This document shows positions 1 through 8,057 of a stretch of DNA of 46,633 nt, piece by piece. A model generated the notes under the pieces. It saw only the letters and a program-made list of their open reading frames with translations. It was not told the DNA's origin and did no database searches. Within the stretch, counting starts at the first letter, position 1. Every line of letters begins with the position of its first letter. The DNA comes from an uncultured Candidatus Pelagibacter sp. Its GTDB lineage: Bacteria > Pseudomonadota > Alphaproteobacteria > Pelagibacterales > Pelagibacteraceae. The position numbers and the translations under genes were made by a program. The stretch spans positions 1 to 46,633 of the forward strand of contig CAJQTA010000038.1 in assembly GCA_905618895.1 (NCBI GenBank), in the 5' to 3' direction.

Positions 1-260
1 AAGCTCTATTACTAAATGCAAATACTGAATTTGATGGAAAACCAGAACTTGAAATTTATGCTGATGATGTAAAGTGCTCACATGGAGCGACATCTGGAAA
101 TTTAGATGAAGACGCAATATTTTATTTGATGTCTCGTGGCTTAAGTCACCAACAATCTAAAGAATTATTAATTAACGGTTTTCTACTGGACGCAGTTGAA
201 AAAATTACAGACACAGAAATTAAAGATTTAATTAAAGATATGATAGGAATTACAGAATGA
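1..260 (+). CDS. sufD: SufD, Fe-S cluster assembly scaffold subunit (3' end only)
   Basis: This is the last ~85 codons of a gene that enters from the left edge, read in the frame starting at base 3. The translation contains KCSHGATSG followed by DEDAIFYLMSRGL, the conserved C-terminal signature of the SufB/SufD beta-helix family (Cys and His that take part in cluster assembly in the SufBC2D complex). It stops at TGA 258-260, overlapping the sufS ATG (257-259) as ATGA, so the two are probably translationally coupled. SufD rather than SufB is inferred from its place directly before sufS and the FLLDAVEKI tail. The N-terminal part cannot be seen. Confidence 0.85.
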   Translation, partial: ALLLNANTEFDGKPELEIYADDVKCSHGATSGNLDEDAIFYLMSRGLSHQQSKELLINGFLLDAVEKITDTEIKDLIKDMIGITE

Positions 261-1474
261 GTATATCAAATATTAAAAAAGAATTTCCCATATTTAACAA
301 TAAGATTCATAATAATGACCTTGTCTACCTTGATAGTGCTAACTCATCTCAAAAACCACAATCTGTAATTGATAGAGTAAATGAATTTTATACGAACGAA
401 TTTTCAAATACAGGCAGAAGTGTTCATTATTTAGCTGTAGCAGCAACTAATCTTTATGAAAATACACGCTCGTCAATTCAAAAATATATTAATGCTAAAG
501 ATAAAAATGAAATTGTATTTACTAAGGGTGCAACTGAAGCAATCAATCTTGTGGCTAATACTTTTGGACAAAAATATTTAGAACAAGGTGATGAAATTCT
601 TATAACAGAACTTGAACATCACTCAAATTATGTTCCATGGCACTTTTTAAGACAGTCAAAAGGCATTAAGATAGAATTTGCAGAAATCAATGATGATGGT
701 GAGATCACTCTTGAAAGTATTGAAAAAAAAATAACTTCAAAAACAAAATTAATTGCTATTACTCATTTATCTAATGTGACAGGAGCTGTTTTGCCAGTTA
801 AAGAAATAACAGAATTAGCTCATTCTAAAGGAATTGCAGTTTTAGTTGATGGTTGTCAGGGAGCGCCTCATTTAAAGCTGGATATGCAAGACATTGACTG
901 CGATTTTTATGCTATTTCATGTCACAAAATGTATGGACCCACTGGACTCGGAGTACTTTATGCAAAAAAAAAATGGTTAGAGCAATTACCTCCATACCAA
1001 GGTGGTGGTGGAATGATTAACGATGTTAAAAAAGACAGTATTACTTATGGTGACCTACCAAACAAATATGAAGCAGGAACAATGGCTACTGCACAAGTTA
1101 TAGCTTTTGATCAATCAATAAAATTCTTAGAAAAAATTGGAATTGAAAATATAGTTAAGCACGAACAAGAATTGATTGAATATGGTCAAGAAATACTCAG
1201 AAAAAATAACTCTGTAAAACTAATAGGTAGCCCAAAAAATAAAGGTGCAGTGTTATCCTTTACAATAAAAGGAGTCCACCCACATGACATTGCAACAATA
1301 CTAGATGAAGATGGTGTTGCAATAAGAGCAGGACATCATTGTTGTCAAATACTTCATGATAAATTGGGTATACCAGCTAGTGCTCGTGCTTCATTAGGAG
1401 TCTACAATACAAAAGAAGATTTAGATCAACTTAATTCATCAATCAACAATTGTAAAAAAATTTTTAATTTATAA
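257..1474 (+). CDS. sufS: SufS, cysteine desulfurase (group II)
   Basis: PLP-dependent enzyme that takes sulfur from L-cysteine as a persulfide for Fe-S cluster assembly in the cytoplasm. At 405 aa it has normal SufS length. The PLP lysine is K224 in SCHKMYGPTG; HHS at 121-123 and the VDGCQGAPH stretch near 197-205 line the PLP site; the persulfide cysteine is C362 in RAGHHCCQ, followed by the typical ARASLGVYNT segment. A second cysteine directly follows the catalytic one where many homologues have Ala. It overlaps sufD by 4 nt and sufU by 1 nt (TAATG), so this is a tight operon. Its partner as sulfur acceptor is probably SufU, encoded next. Confidence 0.95.
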   Translation: MSISNIKKEFPIFNNKIHNNDLVYLDSANSSQKPQSVIDRVNEFYTNEFSNTGRSVHYLAVAATNLYENTRSSIQKYINAKDKNEIVFTKGATEAINLVANTFGQKYLEQGDEILITELEHHSNYVPWHFLRQSKGIKIEFAEINDDGEITLESIEKKITSKTKLIAITHLSNVTGAVLPVKEITELAHSKGIAVLVDGCQGAPHLKLDMQDIDCDFYAISCHKMYGPTGLGVLYAKKKWLEQLPPYQGGGGMINDVKKDSITYGDLPNKYEAGTMATAQVIAFDQSIKFLEKIGIENIVKHEQELIEYGQEILRKNNSVKLIGSPKNKGAVLSFTIKGVHPHDIATILDEDGVAIRAGHHCCQILHDKLGIPASARASLGVYNTKEDLDQLNSSINNCKKIFNL

Positions 1475-1944
1475 TGAATATTAAAGAACTCTATCAGGAA
1501 ATTATTTTGGAACATGGAAAAAACCCAAGAAATCTTAGAAAGACAGATAATTTTAATAAAGATGCAAAAGGGAATAATCCTTTGTGTGGTGATAATGTTC
1601 ATATATATTTAAAGTTAGATGAAAAAAAGAAAGTTGAAGATATATCATTTGAAGGTAGTGGCTGTGCAATTTCAATGGCTTCAGCTTCAATTATGACAGA
1701 TTTAATAAAAGGAAAAGAAGAACCTGAAGTTAAAGAAATTGTAAATGATTTCTTAGGTATGATTAAAGAAAATCCAGAACTAAAATCAAAAAATTTAAAA
1801 GAAGATGAAAAAACTAAGCTTATGTGTTTATCAGGAGTAAAACAATATCCAATGAGAGTTAAATGTGCCACTTTATCTTGGCATACTTTAATTTCTGCGA
1901 TTGACAATACTCAAGAAGAAATTAATACTGAACAATTAGGTTAA
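1474..1944 (+). CDS. sufU: SufU-type scaffold / sulfur-transfer protein
   Basis: IscU-fold protein of 156 aa. The zinc/cluster ligands are visible: C38 and D40 in NPLCGDN, C64 in GSGCAIS, and C131 in MRVKCATLSW. The spacer between the second cysteine and the GVKQYPMRVKC segment is longer than in IscU, which is the SufU hallmark; an extra cysteine C118 lies in KLMCLSGV. In SufU systems the protein mainly accepts persulfide sulfur from SufS and passes it to the SufBCD scaffold. It sits between sufS and sufT with a 1-nt overlap upstream, so function and partner are well supported by context. Confidence 0.9.
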   Translation: MNIKELYQEIILEHGKNPRNLRKTDNFNKDAKGNNPLCGDNVHIYLKLDEKKKVEDISFEGSGCAISMASASIMTDLIKGKEEPEVKEIVNDFLGMIKENPELKSKNLKEDEKTKLMCLSGVKQYPMRVKCATLSWHTLISAIDNTQEEINTEQLG

Positions 1945-1946
1945 TT

Positions 1947-2246
1947 ATGGATTTAAAAAAAGAAATAATTGAAGAGATCAGAAAAATTTACGATCCTGAA
2001 ATACCAGTTAATATTTATGAACTAGGATTAATTTATGACGTTAAAATAGAAAATGAGAATACAGCCAAGATTATAATGACATTAACCTCACCCAATTGTC
2101 CAGTTGCAGAAAGTTTACCTCAAGAAGTAAAAGACAGTGCAATGCAAGTCGAAGGAGTTGAAAAAGTTGATCTTGATTTAGTTTTTGAACCACCGTGGAA
2201 TAAAGATATGATGTCAGAAGCTGCAAAATTGGAATTAAATTTATAA
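1947..2246 (+). CDS. sufT: SufT / MIP18-family (DUF59) Fe-S maturation protein
   Basis: Small 99-aa protein of the MIP18/PaaD (DUF59) family. The signature regions are DPEIPVNIYELGLIYDV (residues ~15-31) and MTLTSPNCPVAESLP (~43-57), including the family cysteine in PNCP. Members help mature or repair Fe-S proteins, and SufT genes lie in suf operons in many bacteria. Here it starts 3 nt after sufU and shares its last base with the sufA ATG. The exact biochemical step is not settled for the family; placement in Fe-S assembly is secure from context. Confidence 0.88.
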   Translation: MDLKKEIIEEIRKIYDPEIPVNIYELGLIYDVKIENENTAKIIMTLTSPNCPVAESLPQEVKDSAMQVEGVEKVDLDLVFEPPWNKDMMSEAAKLELNL

Positions 2247-2578
2247 TGAATCAGATTATTAGATTAAGCGATAATGCTGCTAATCGAATTAAAGAAATTA
2301 TGGCTGGGGTTGAAACCAATTCTCTAGGGGTAAGAGTAGCAGTTAAGTCTGGTGGATGTGCGGGCATGTCTTACGTTATGGAATACGCTAAAGAAGTTAA
2401 TCCAAATGACGAAATTATTGAAGACAAAGGCGTAAAGGTTTTTGTAGACGCGGCTGCTGTAATGTATTTACTTGGTACTGAAATGGACTATAAAAAAGAG
2501 GAATTTTCGTCCTCATTTGTATTCAATAACCCTAATGAATCTGAGCGTTGTGGCTGTGGAGAATCGTTCAAAGTATAA
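2246..2578 (+). CDS. sufA: SufA/IscA/ErpA-type Fe-S carrier
   Basis: A-type carrier of 110 aa with the three invariant cysteines: C38 in SGGCAGMSY and C102 and C104 in RCGCGESF near the C-terminus. A-type proteins receive clusters from the scaffold and hand them to target apoproteins. It is the last clear gene of the suf operon. SufA, ErpA and IscA cannot be separated by eye; sufA is chosen because of the operon. Start and length match the family. Confidence 0.9.
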   Translation: MNQIIRLSDNAANRIKEIMAGVETNSLGVRVAVKSGGCAGMSYVMEYAKEVNPNDEIIEDKGVKVFVDAAAVMYLLGTEMDYKKEEFSSSFVFNNPNESERCGCGESFKV

Positions 2579-2636
2579 TTTTTATTTTTAGCATACCAGC
2601 ATTGCATTATTTGCATATCTAGTGTAAAAATTAAAC

Positions 2637-2807
2637 ATGAATAAGTTTGAATTTAAAAATCTTGTTAAAAATTTAGAAAAGTCTTTGAAAGAAAGATCTT
2701 TTTTTAAAAACCTTCGTAAGGAAGTAAATACTGGTGCAAATGGCACTCAGGATTACGTTGTTAAAAAAGGAATTAACAAAGATACAGTTGCAACTACTAA
2801 ACAGTAA
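2637..2807 (+). CDS. Small hypothetical protein, 56 aa
   Basis: An ATG at 2637 opens a 56-codon frame ending in TAA at 2805-2807. The product begins MNKFEFKNLVKNLEKSLKER and is rich in Lys, Asn and Thr, without signal peptide, membrane segment or cysteine. It lies between sufA and the convergent glnA, 58 nt after sufA, with no clear SD. An amphipathic helix could form over residues 3-28. I do not recognise a family. It fills the only space between two real genes, which favours it being real, but codon use alone cannot settle this in such AT-rich DNA. Confidence 0.5.
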   Translation: MNKFEFKNLVKNLEKSLKERSFFKNLRKEVNTGANGTQDYVVKKGINKDTVATTKQ

Positions 2808-2813
2808 CTACTT

Positions 2814-4220
2814 CTAACTACTATAATACATTTCAAACTCTACAGGATGAGGGGCATGCTCGAATTTGTGTATCTCTTCAAATTTTAATGCAATATAGGC
2901 GTCAATCTGATCGTCAGTAAATACACCACCTTGAGTTAAAAACTCCCTATCTTTATCTAAACTTTCCATTGCTTCTCTTAAAGATCCACATACAGTAGGA
3001 ATATTTTTTACTGCCTCTGGTGGAAGATCATATAAATCTTCATCGAAAGATTTACCGGGGTTGATTTTATTTTTAATTCCATCAAGACCAGCCATCAGCA
3101 TCGCAGCAAAGGTTAAATAGGGGTTTCCAGCAGCATCTGGAAATCTTATTTCACATCTAGCACCATTCTTACTTAAAGTAATTGGAATCCTACATGAGGC
3201 AGACCTATTTCTTGCGGAGTAAGCAAGTAAAACTGGAGCTTCAAATCCAGGGATTAATCTTTTATAACTGTTAGTAGTAGAGTTGGCAAAAGCATTAATT
3301 GCTTTTGCGTGTTTTAAAATTCCACCTATATAATGTAAAGCAGTTTCAGATAATCCAGCATAAGCGTTACCAGAAAAAACTGGTGTTTTACCTCTCCAAA
3401 TGGATTGATGAATATGCATTCCAGATCCATTATCACCAGCAACTGGCTTAGGCATAAACGTTGCCGTTTTCCCAAACGAATGAGTCACCATTTGAACTAC
3501 ATATTTATACAATTGAACGTTATCAGCTTGATCTACCAAAGTTCCAAAATACATGCCAAGCTCATGTTGACTAGGAGCAACTTCATGATGATGTTTTTCA
3601 ACTTTAATTCCAACCTCTTTGAGACTCTTTAAATATTCACTTCTCATATCCTGCTCACTATCAACTGGGGGTACTGGAAAGTATCCACCTTTTACAGGAG
3701 GTCTATGACCCATGTTGCCGTTAGGATATTCTTTACCAGAGTTATATGGACCTTCTTTGCTATCAATCTTAAAACCAGTGTCATTCGGATCATTTTTAAT
3801 TCTCACATCATCAAAAACGAAAAATTCTGGTTCTGGACCAAAAAAGGCTTTATCGCCTACTCCAGATTTTATTAAATATGCCTCAGCTTTTTTTGCTATT
3901 CCTCTTGGGTCTCTTTCATAGGGAGTTCTTTTGACAGCATCTAAAATATCGCAAAAAAGAACTAGAGTATTATGAGATGTAAAAGGGTCCATAAACATTC
4001 TACTTGTATCTGGCTTTAATATCATGTCAGACTCGTTGATAGCTTTCCATCCAGCTATAGAAGAACCGTCAAAAAAAACACCATCGTTAATCATTTCTTC
4101 ATCAACAATAGCTACATCCATAGTTAGATGTTGCAGCTTCCCTTTTGGGTCTGTAAACCTTAGATCAACAAATTCTGCTTCTTTTTCTTTAATGAATTTT
4201 AAGACATTTTTAGCACTCAT
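2814..4220 (-). CDS. glnA: Glutamine synthetase type I (GlnA)
   Basis: Makes glutamine from glutamate, ammonium and ATP; central to nitrogen assimilation. At 468 aa it has the standard GSI length. The N-terminal beta-grasp region contains [12 protein letters not shown]; the catalytic domain shows [29 protein letters not shown], and the NRSASCRIP stretch. The adenylylation site DLYDLPPE places its tyrosine at residue 397, the same number as in E. coli, so covalent control by an adenylyltransferase is expected. An SD-like taggagag lies just before the ATG. It is divergent from ybaK with 145 bp between them. Confidence 0.95.
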   Translation of the reverse strand: MSAKNVLKFIKEKEAEFVDLRFTDPKGKLQHLTMDVAIVDEEMINDGVFFDGSSIAGWKAINESDMILKPDTSRMFMDPFTSHNTLVLFCDILDAVKRTPYERDPRGIAKKAEAYLIKSGVGDKAFFGPEPEFFVFDDVRIKNDPNDTGFKIDSKEGPYNSGKEYPNGNMGHRPPVKGGYFPVPPVDSEQDMRSEYLKSLKEVGIKVEKHHHEVAPSQHELGMYFGTLVDQADNVQLYKYVVQMVTHSFGKTATFMPKPVAGDNGSGMHIHQSIWRGKTPVFSGNAYAGLSETALHYIGGILKHAKAINAFANSTTNSYKRLIPGFEAPVLLAYSARNRSASCRIPITLSKNGARCEIRFPDAAGNPYLTFAAMLMAGLDGIKNKINPGKSFDEDLYDLPPEAVKNIPTVCGSLREAMESLDKDREFLTQGGVFTDDQIDAYIALKFEEIHKFEHAPHPVEFEMYYSS

Positions 4221-4307
4221 TTACTCTCCTATATAAATTTTATTCACATTTATTATCAAAAAAATATTAAATAATATCGCTTTTTTAATAAATACCACCT
4301 ATGCATT

Positions 4308-4340
4308 TTTTACATGTGTATTAGACTGCTAATTGTAAAA
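4308..4340. promoter_or_regulatory. Inverted repeat in the glnA/ybaK divergent region
   Basis: TTTTACA (4308-4314) is mirrored by TGTAAAA (4334-4340), with a second inner pair TTAG/CTAA (4321-4324 and 4329-4332) nested inside. The element lies 88-120 bp upstream of the glnA start and just before ybaK, where a regulator could act on either gene. No sigma-54 element or known glutamine-aptamer motif was recognised here. Which protein binds, if any, is unknown, and short AT-rich inverted repeats also arise by chance. Confidence 0.35.
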
Positions 4341-4365
4341 TTATCAATCAATTGTTAGTTGTAAT

Positions 4366-4845
4366 ATGAGTTTATTAGACAAGGAAACAGTCAAAAGAGC
4401 AGAAAAAGCACTTAAAGATTTTGATCAATCATTAGCAGTTATTATTCTAGAAGAAACTGCTCGAACAGCAAAAGATGCAGCACTATCTTTAAAGTGCGAG
4501 GTAGGAGCAATAGTAAAAAGTTTATTATTCAAAACTGAAGACGGCTACATTTTATCATTAGTTGCGGGAGATAGAAGATGTTCATTAAATAAGTTAAAAA
4601 AAATAACAAACAAAAAAAATATATCAATGGCAAATCCAAAAGAAGTAAAAACCCAAACTGGTTACACAATTGGTGGAGTTTCACCAGTAGGGCATTTAAA
4701 CAAAGTAAAAATTTTAATAGACAATTCATTAAAAAGATTTAATTACCTCTATGCTGCTGCCGGACATCCAAATTGTGTTTTTATGATAAATTTTACAAAA
4801 CTTCAAAAGATTACAAATGGTGAAATTAAAGAATTAAGTGAATGA
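4366..4845 (+). CDS. YbaK/EbsC-family aminoacyl-tRNA deacylase
   Basis: 159-aa protein of the YbaK/ProX trans-editing family, which hydrolyses mischarged tRNA (for example Cys- or Ala-tRNA(Pro)). Family marks are the AARTAKDAALSLKCEVGAIVKSLLF core (residues ~28-52) with the conserved lysine in IVKSLLF, the VAGDRR segment, and MANPKEVKTQTGYTIGGVSPVGH (~85-107), which is the substrate loop. The substrate cannot be told by eye. Its last 4 nt overlap the EamA transporter start, so the two are probably co-transcribed, though no functional link is evident. Confidence 0.85.
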   Translation: MSLLDKETVKRAEKALKDFDQSLAVIILEETARTAKDAALSLKCEVGAIVKSLLFKTEDGYILSLVAGDRRCSLNKLKKITNKKNISMANPKEVKTQTGYTIGGVSPVGHLNKVKILIDNSLKRFNYLYAAAGHPNCVFMINFTKLQKITNGEIKELSE

Positions 4846-5723
4846 GACAACCAAAAATAATTGATTATATTTTATTAACTTTTTTAGCTTTAATTTGGGC
4901 TTCAGCTTTTTTTAATATCAAAATTGCAACTTATTCTTATGGTCCAGTAACAATTGCTTTTCTGAGAGTTTTCTTTGGAGCAATACCAGTATTGTTATTA
5001 TGTTTGTATAAAAACATTAAGATAGAAGCTTTTTCAAAAGATTGGCATTGGTTTGCGATAATAGGTTTTATTAATTTAGTAGCACCATTTTTTTTAATAG
5101 CTTATGGAGTGAAATCAGTTCAAAGTAATTTAGCAGCAATTTTAATGTCTACGACTCCTTTAAGCTCAACAATATTAGGTCATTTCTTTACTAAAAATGA
5201 AAAATTCAATTTTGTAAAAACTTTTGGAATTTTAATTGGTTTTTCAGGTATTGTTTATCTATTTTCAGACAACTTACTAATCAATGATAGTAATTTTATT
5301 TCTGCACTATTAATTTTATTGGGGTCGACTTGCTATGTAGTTGGTGGAGTCTTAACACTTAAGATTAGTAAGAAAAAAAATGAAAATGTAACAGGTTCAA
5401 TATTAATTTGGGCAATAATAATTTTAATACCTCTGGTATGTTTTTTTGAAAAACCTTGGACTTTAAACCCAAGTGCTGAGTCTACAATATCAGTAATTTA
5501 TTTAGGAGTTGTTTCTACAGGGTTAGCTTGGTTACTAAGATTTAGAATTTTAAAATATAATGGTTTAATATTTCAGTCTCAAGTTTCTTATTTAATTCCA
5601 ATATTTGGAATGATCTTAAGCTATATATTTTTAAAAGAAATGATTACTCCTAAAATTTTAGTATCATTAGCAGCAGTTGCGGTAGGACTTTACTTTGTTA
5701 GAAAAAGCAAGACATCTAAATAG
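4842..5723 (+). CDS. EamA/DMT-superfamily transporter
   Basis: Inner-membrane protein of 293 aa with about ten hydrophobic segments arranged as two EamA repeats. The first repeat starts LLTFLALIWASAFFNIKIA and has FLRVFFGAIPVLLL; the second starts near residue 145 and ends in the typical YLIPIFGMILSYIFLKEMITP segment. DMT carriers export amino acids, nucleosides or other metabolites; the substrate cannot be deduced. It overlaps ybaK by 4 nt and converges on the homocysteine methyltransferase gene with no gap. Confidence 0.88.
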   Translation: MRQPKIIDYILLTFLALIWASAFFNIKIATYSYGPVTIAFLRVFFGAIPVLLLCLYKNIKIEAFSKDWHWFAIIGFINLVAPFFLIAYGVKSVQSNLAAILMSTTPLSSTILGHFFTKNEKFNFVKTFGILIGFSGIVYLFSDNLLINDSNFISALLILLGSTCYVVGGVLTLKISKKKNENVTGSILIWAIIILIPLVCFFEKPWTLNPSAESTISVIYLGVVSTGLAWLLRFRILKYNGLIFQSQVSYLIPIFGMILSYIFLKEMITPKILVSLAAVAVGLYFVRKSKTSK

Positions 5724-6629
5724 CTACTTAAGTTTTGCAAACTCTTTAATATGATCCGGTCTTGTCTCACAACAGCCCCCAAAGATTGTTGCACCTGCAT
5801 CTTTAAATTTTTTAGCAAATACTGACATTTTCTCAGGCGTGAGGTCTTTTCTTTGTCCCAAAAATTCATTTGGGTTTCCATTACTTTTAGCATATTTGGC
5901 GATGTATCCATCTTTTGAAACTGTAGTTACAAATGCATTAAGCTTAAAACCAAATGGAATATCCAATCTTTTTAATTCAACTATATTTTTTTCATAATTT
6001 TCTGGTGAAACACATGAAAGTATTATTCCAAGCAAACTTTTATGTTTAATCTTGTTGATTATATCAGAGATAGTTTCATTGCTTGGTAATTTAGTTCCAT
6101 CAGAAATATGTGCTCCAATCAAATAAGGTTTGTTAAAATCTTTAATAGCTTCAATCCCTAGTTTAAATTCTTTGACACTACTCAATACGTCAAAATAAAA
6201 AAAATCGACAAATGGGTTCAAAGTTTTAGCTTGTTTAAAAAAATCTTCTTTAATTTCACTATCGTCTCTAGTGTCAGCCTCATATGTATTGTTTTGGGGA
6301 GGTAGACCCCCTGCTATTAAAACATTAGGATTTAATTCTTTAGCTTTCTTTGCTATTTCCCCAGCTTTTTTATTTAAATATTCGAACTGATCTTCAATGC
6401 CGTTATCACGCAATCTTTTTCTTCTTAAAGTAAAGGTGTTGGTTACTATAACTTCAGCTCCTGATTTTATAAAATCTAAGTGTATAGCCAATAAAAGTGG
6501 GTGATATTTTTTTTGTAACAAAGCATTTGCACTCCAAAGAGTTCCATTAGGCTCCATACCTCTTGCAAGCAATTCTTGCCCCGTTCCACCATCTAAAATT
6601 CGTATCTTTTTAAAAAAATTATTATTCAT
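5724..6629 (-). CDS. Homocysteine S-methyltransferase (betaine-homocysteine methyltransferase-like)
   Basis: Zinc enzyme (301 aa) that methylates homocysteine to methionine. The N-terminal ILDGGTGQEL motif and the three zinc cysteines are visible: C206 in LSCVSPE and C286-C287 in GGCCETR near the C-terminus. The methyl donor could be glycine betaine, dimethylsulfoniopropionate or S-methylmethionine; sequence alone does not decide. In SAR11 a SAM-riboswitch-controlled bhmT has been described, and the dimethylglycine dehydrogenase at 43236-45680 would handle the product if the donor is betaine. The leader (6630-6758) carries one or two SAM aptamers, so expression should fall when SAM is abundant. 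Confidence 0.85.
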   Translation of the reverse strand: MNNNFFKKIRILDGGTGQELLARGMEPNGTLWSANALLQKKYHPLLLAIHLDFIKSGAEVIVTNTFTLRRKRLRDNGIEDQFEYLNKKAGEIAKKAKELNPNVLIAGGLPPQNNTYEADTRDDSEIKEDFFKQAKTLNPFVDFFYFDVLSSVKEFKLGIEAIKDFNKPYLIGAHISDGTKLPSNETISDIINKIKHKSLLGIILSCVSPENYEKNIVELKRLDIPFGFKLNAFVTTVSKDGYIAKYAKSNGNPNEFLGQRKDLTPEKMSVFAKKFKDAGATIFGGCCETRPDHIKEFAKLK

Positions 6630-6631
6630 TT

Positions 6632-6691
6632 TTTGTTCCTACTTTTAAGCGCTTTAGCCTTAGACTAACTTCATAATTTAACTTTAGAACT
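6632..6691 (-). ncRNA. Probable SAM-V-like riboswitch aptamer, adjoining the start codon
   Basis: On the minus strand the 60 nt before the methyltransferase start contain the core TCTAAGGCTAAAGCGC and then TAGGAACAAAA directly before the ATG. The segment GTTCTA at its 5' end can pair with TAGGAAC, which holds the AGGA ribosome-binding site, so ligand binding would block translation. SAM-V aptamers, known from SAR11, share the binding core of SAM-II and sit over the RBS in this way, and tandem SAM-II/SAM-V leaders have been reported in this clade. The call is from memory of the consensus, not a covariance search, so the exact limits are approximate. Confidence 0.6.
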
Positions 6692-6708
6692 TTTGCTACT
6701 TTTTAATG

Positions 6709-6758
6709 ATTTCCATTTTAGCAGTTAATGCCTGCAATACGGATCAAATCAGCAACTT
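6709..6758 (-). ncRNA. SAM-II-type riboswitch aptamer
   Basis: The minus strand reads GCTGATTTGATCCGTATTGC, which closely matches the SAM-II core (UGAUUU...CCGUAUUGCA), followed by CTGCTAAAATGGA. The pseudoknot is visible: GCAG pairs with CTGC and TCC with GGA, as in the solved SAM-II structure. A promoter-like TTGCAA / TATAAA pair places the predicted transcription start at the 5' edge of the aptamer. About 80 nt follow before the start codon, leaving room for a second aptamer. No GC-rich hairpin with a T-run was seen after it, so the mechanism of this first aptamer is unclear. Confidence 0.82.
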
Positions 6759-6761
6759 AAT

Positions 6762-6789
6762 TTTATATATAAATAAATATATTTTGCAA
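6762..6789 (-). promoter_or_regulatory. Putative sigma-70 promoter for the riboswitch-methyltransferase unit
   Basis: TTGCAA (6789-6784) and TATAAA (6767-6762) are separated by 16 nt on the minus strand. A start about 7 nt downstream falls near 6755, exactly where the SAM-II aptamer begins. The -35 box lies just past the stop codon of the TSUP gene, so the methyltransferase probably has its own promoter instead of depending on read-through. AT-rich DNA makes such boxes common, but the fit to the aptamer edge adds weight. Confidence 0.5.
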
Positions 6790-6791
6790 GT

Positions 6792-7538
6792 CTATAAAAA
6801 TAACTTTACACCCAATCTAATAGAAACAAATATAACAAGGCTAGCAGTTATTAAAGCTAATAATTTAGAGGATAAAATTTTTAAATTTAAAAAATTTCCT
6901 ATTTGACCTCCAATTAAAACTATTATTATAAGAAACCAGTAATCTAAAATTTCATTTAAGATAGTATCTTTTGTTAGCTGCCCTAAAATTCCCAACAAAG
7001 AGTTTATAAAAATAAATACTGATGCTGCGGTAACGATATGTTTTGGTTTAGCTGCTTTAAGTAGAAAAAGTAAAGGACTTAAAAAAATTCCACCACCAAT
7101 TCCTACAACTCCTGAAATAAATCCTAAAATACATCCTATGAGAATTGAAAATATTATAGGAACTTTTCTATATACATCTATACTATCGTCATACGATTTG
7201 GAGTTAATTAATAGTAATACACCAGCTGCAGATAAGACAAAAAATAAAAATATTTCAAAAAAATTTTTATCTATAGAAAGGGAACCACCAATAAAAGCTA
7301 AAGGAATAGACCCAATTAGATAAGGCATCAAGATTTTTAAATTAAGATTTCCGTCTCTGATGTAATTAAAACAATTACCTGAGACAACAGCCAAATTGCA
7401 AAAAAGAGCCATTATAGGAAAAATATAATAAGGAATCTCCCAAATTAAAAATAGAGCTAAGTATGTAGAGCCGCCCCCAAAACCAACGCTTGAATATAAT
7501 ATTGCTGTTATAAAAAATAAAATTGATAATATAATCAT
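6792..7538 (-). CDS. TSUP-family (TauE/SafE) anion exporter
   Basis: Inner-membrane protein of 248 aa with seven to eight hydrophobic segments. The family's two related halves are visible: SSVGFGGGSTYLAL (residues ~16-29) and GFISGVVGIGGGIFLSPLLF (~138-157), the glycine-rich GVGGG-type motif of TauE/SafE. Members export sulfite, sulfoacetate or similar anions. Given the taurine genes in the same window, sulfite export is an attractive but unproven role. It is divergent from moaB with only 18 bp between the starts and lies upstream of the SAM-controlled methyltransferase. Confidence 0.85.
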   Translation of the reverse strand: MIILSILFFITAILYSSVGFGGGSTYLALFLIWEIPYYIFPIMALFCNLAVVSGNCFNYIRDGNLNLKILMPYLIGSIPLAFIGGSLSIDKNFFEIFLFFVLSAAGVLLLINSKSYDDSIDVYRKVPIIFSILIGCILGFISGVVGIGGGIFLSPLLFLLKAAKPKHIVTAASVFIFINSLLGILGQLTKDTILNEILDYWFLIIIVLIGGQIGNFLNLKILSSKLLALITASLVIFVSIRLGVKLFL

Positions 7539-7556
7539 TATAATTAATTTAAATTT

Positions 7557-8057
7557 ATGATTGTAAATATAGCACTTTTAACAGTTACAGACACCAGAAC
7601 TTTAGAAAATGATAAGTCAGGATCTATTTTAGTTAATAAAATCGAAGAAGCCAAACATAAATTGATAGATAGAAAAATTTGCAAAGATAATGAAGAGGAT
7701 ATTATTATTATTTTAAAAGAATGGATAAATAAAAAAAATATAGATGTTATTATTACAACTGGTGGAACTGGTTTAACTGGAAGAGATATCACTCCTGAAG
7801 CAGTAAATAAAATAGCAGATAAGCATATACCAGGGTTTGGTGAAATATTTAGAACAATTAGTCTTAAAACAGTTGGTACATCTGCGATACAATCTAGAGC
7901 ATGTGCGGTACTAGCTAATGGTAAATATATTTTTGTATTACCCGGATCATCAGGTGGTGTTACTGATGCGTGGGATGGAATTTTAAAGCATCAACTTGAT
8001 ATTAATCATAAGCCATGTAATTTTATTGAGCTATTTCCTAGATTAAAAGAAAGATAA
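7557..8057 (+). CDS. moaB: MoaB/MogA-family molybdenum cofactor protein
   Basis: 166-aa protein of the MoaB/MogA fold, which adenylylates molybdopterin before metal insertion. Visible marks are VTDTRTLENDKSG near the N-terminus, the loop ITTGGTGLTGRDITPEA (~65-81) that binds the pterin, and FVLPGSSGGVTDAWDG towards the end. MoaB and MogA cannot be separated with certainty; the length fits MoaB. It is the first of the Mo-cofactor genes that surround the coxSLM hydroxylase, which supports the assignment. Confidence 0.88.
   Translation: MIVNIALLTVTDTRTLENDKSGSILVNKIEEAKHKLIDRKICKDNEEDIIIILKEWINKKNIDVIITTGGTGLTGRDITPEAVNKIADKHIPGFGEIFRTISLKTVGTSAIQSRACAVLANGKYIFVLPGSSGGVTDAWDGILKHQLDINHKPCNFIELFPRLKER

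Noticed and set aside
3405-4236. Plus-strand frames opposite glnA
   Set aside because: They are antisense to well-conserved GlnA and start and stop irregularly; no SD or motif supports them.
4221-4365. A glutamine riboswitch upstream of glnA
   Set aside because: The region contains no segment matching the glnA RNA motif as I know it.
6706-6906. A 66-codon plus-strand frame overlapping the riboswitch and the TSUP gene end
   Set aside because: It lies antisense to a recognised SAM aptamer and a coding gene, has no SD and no family features.
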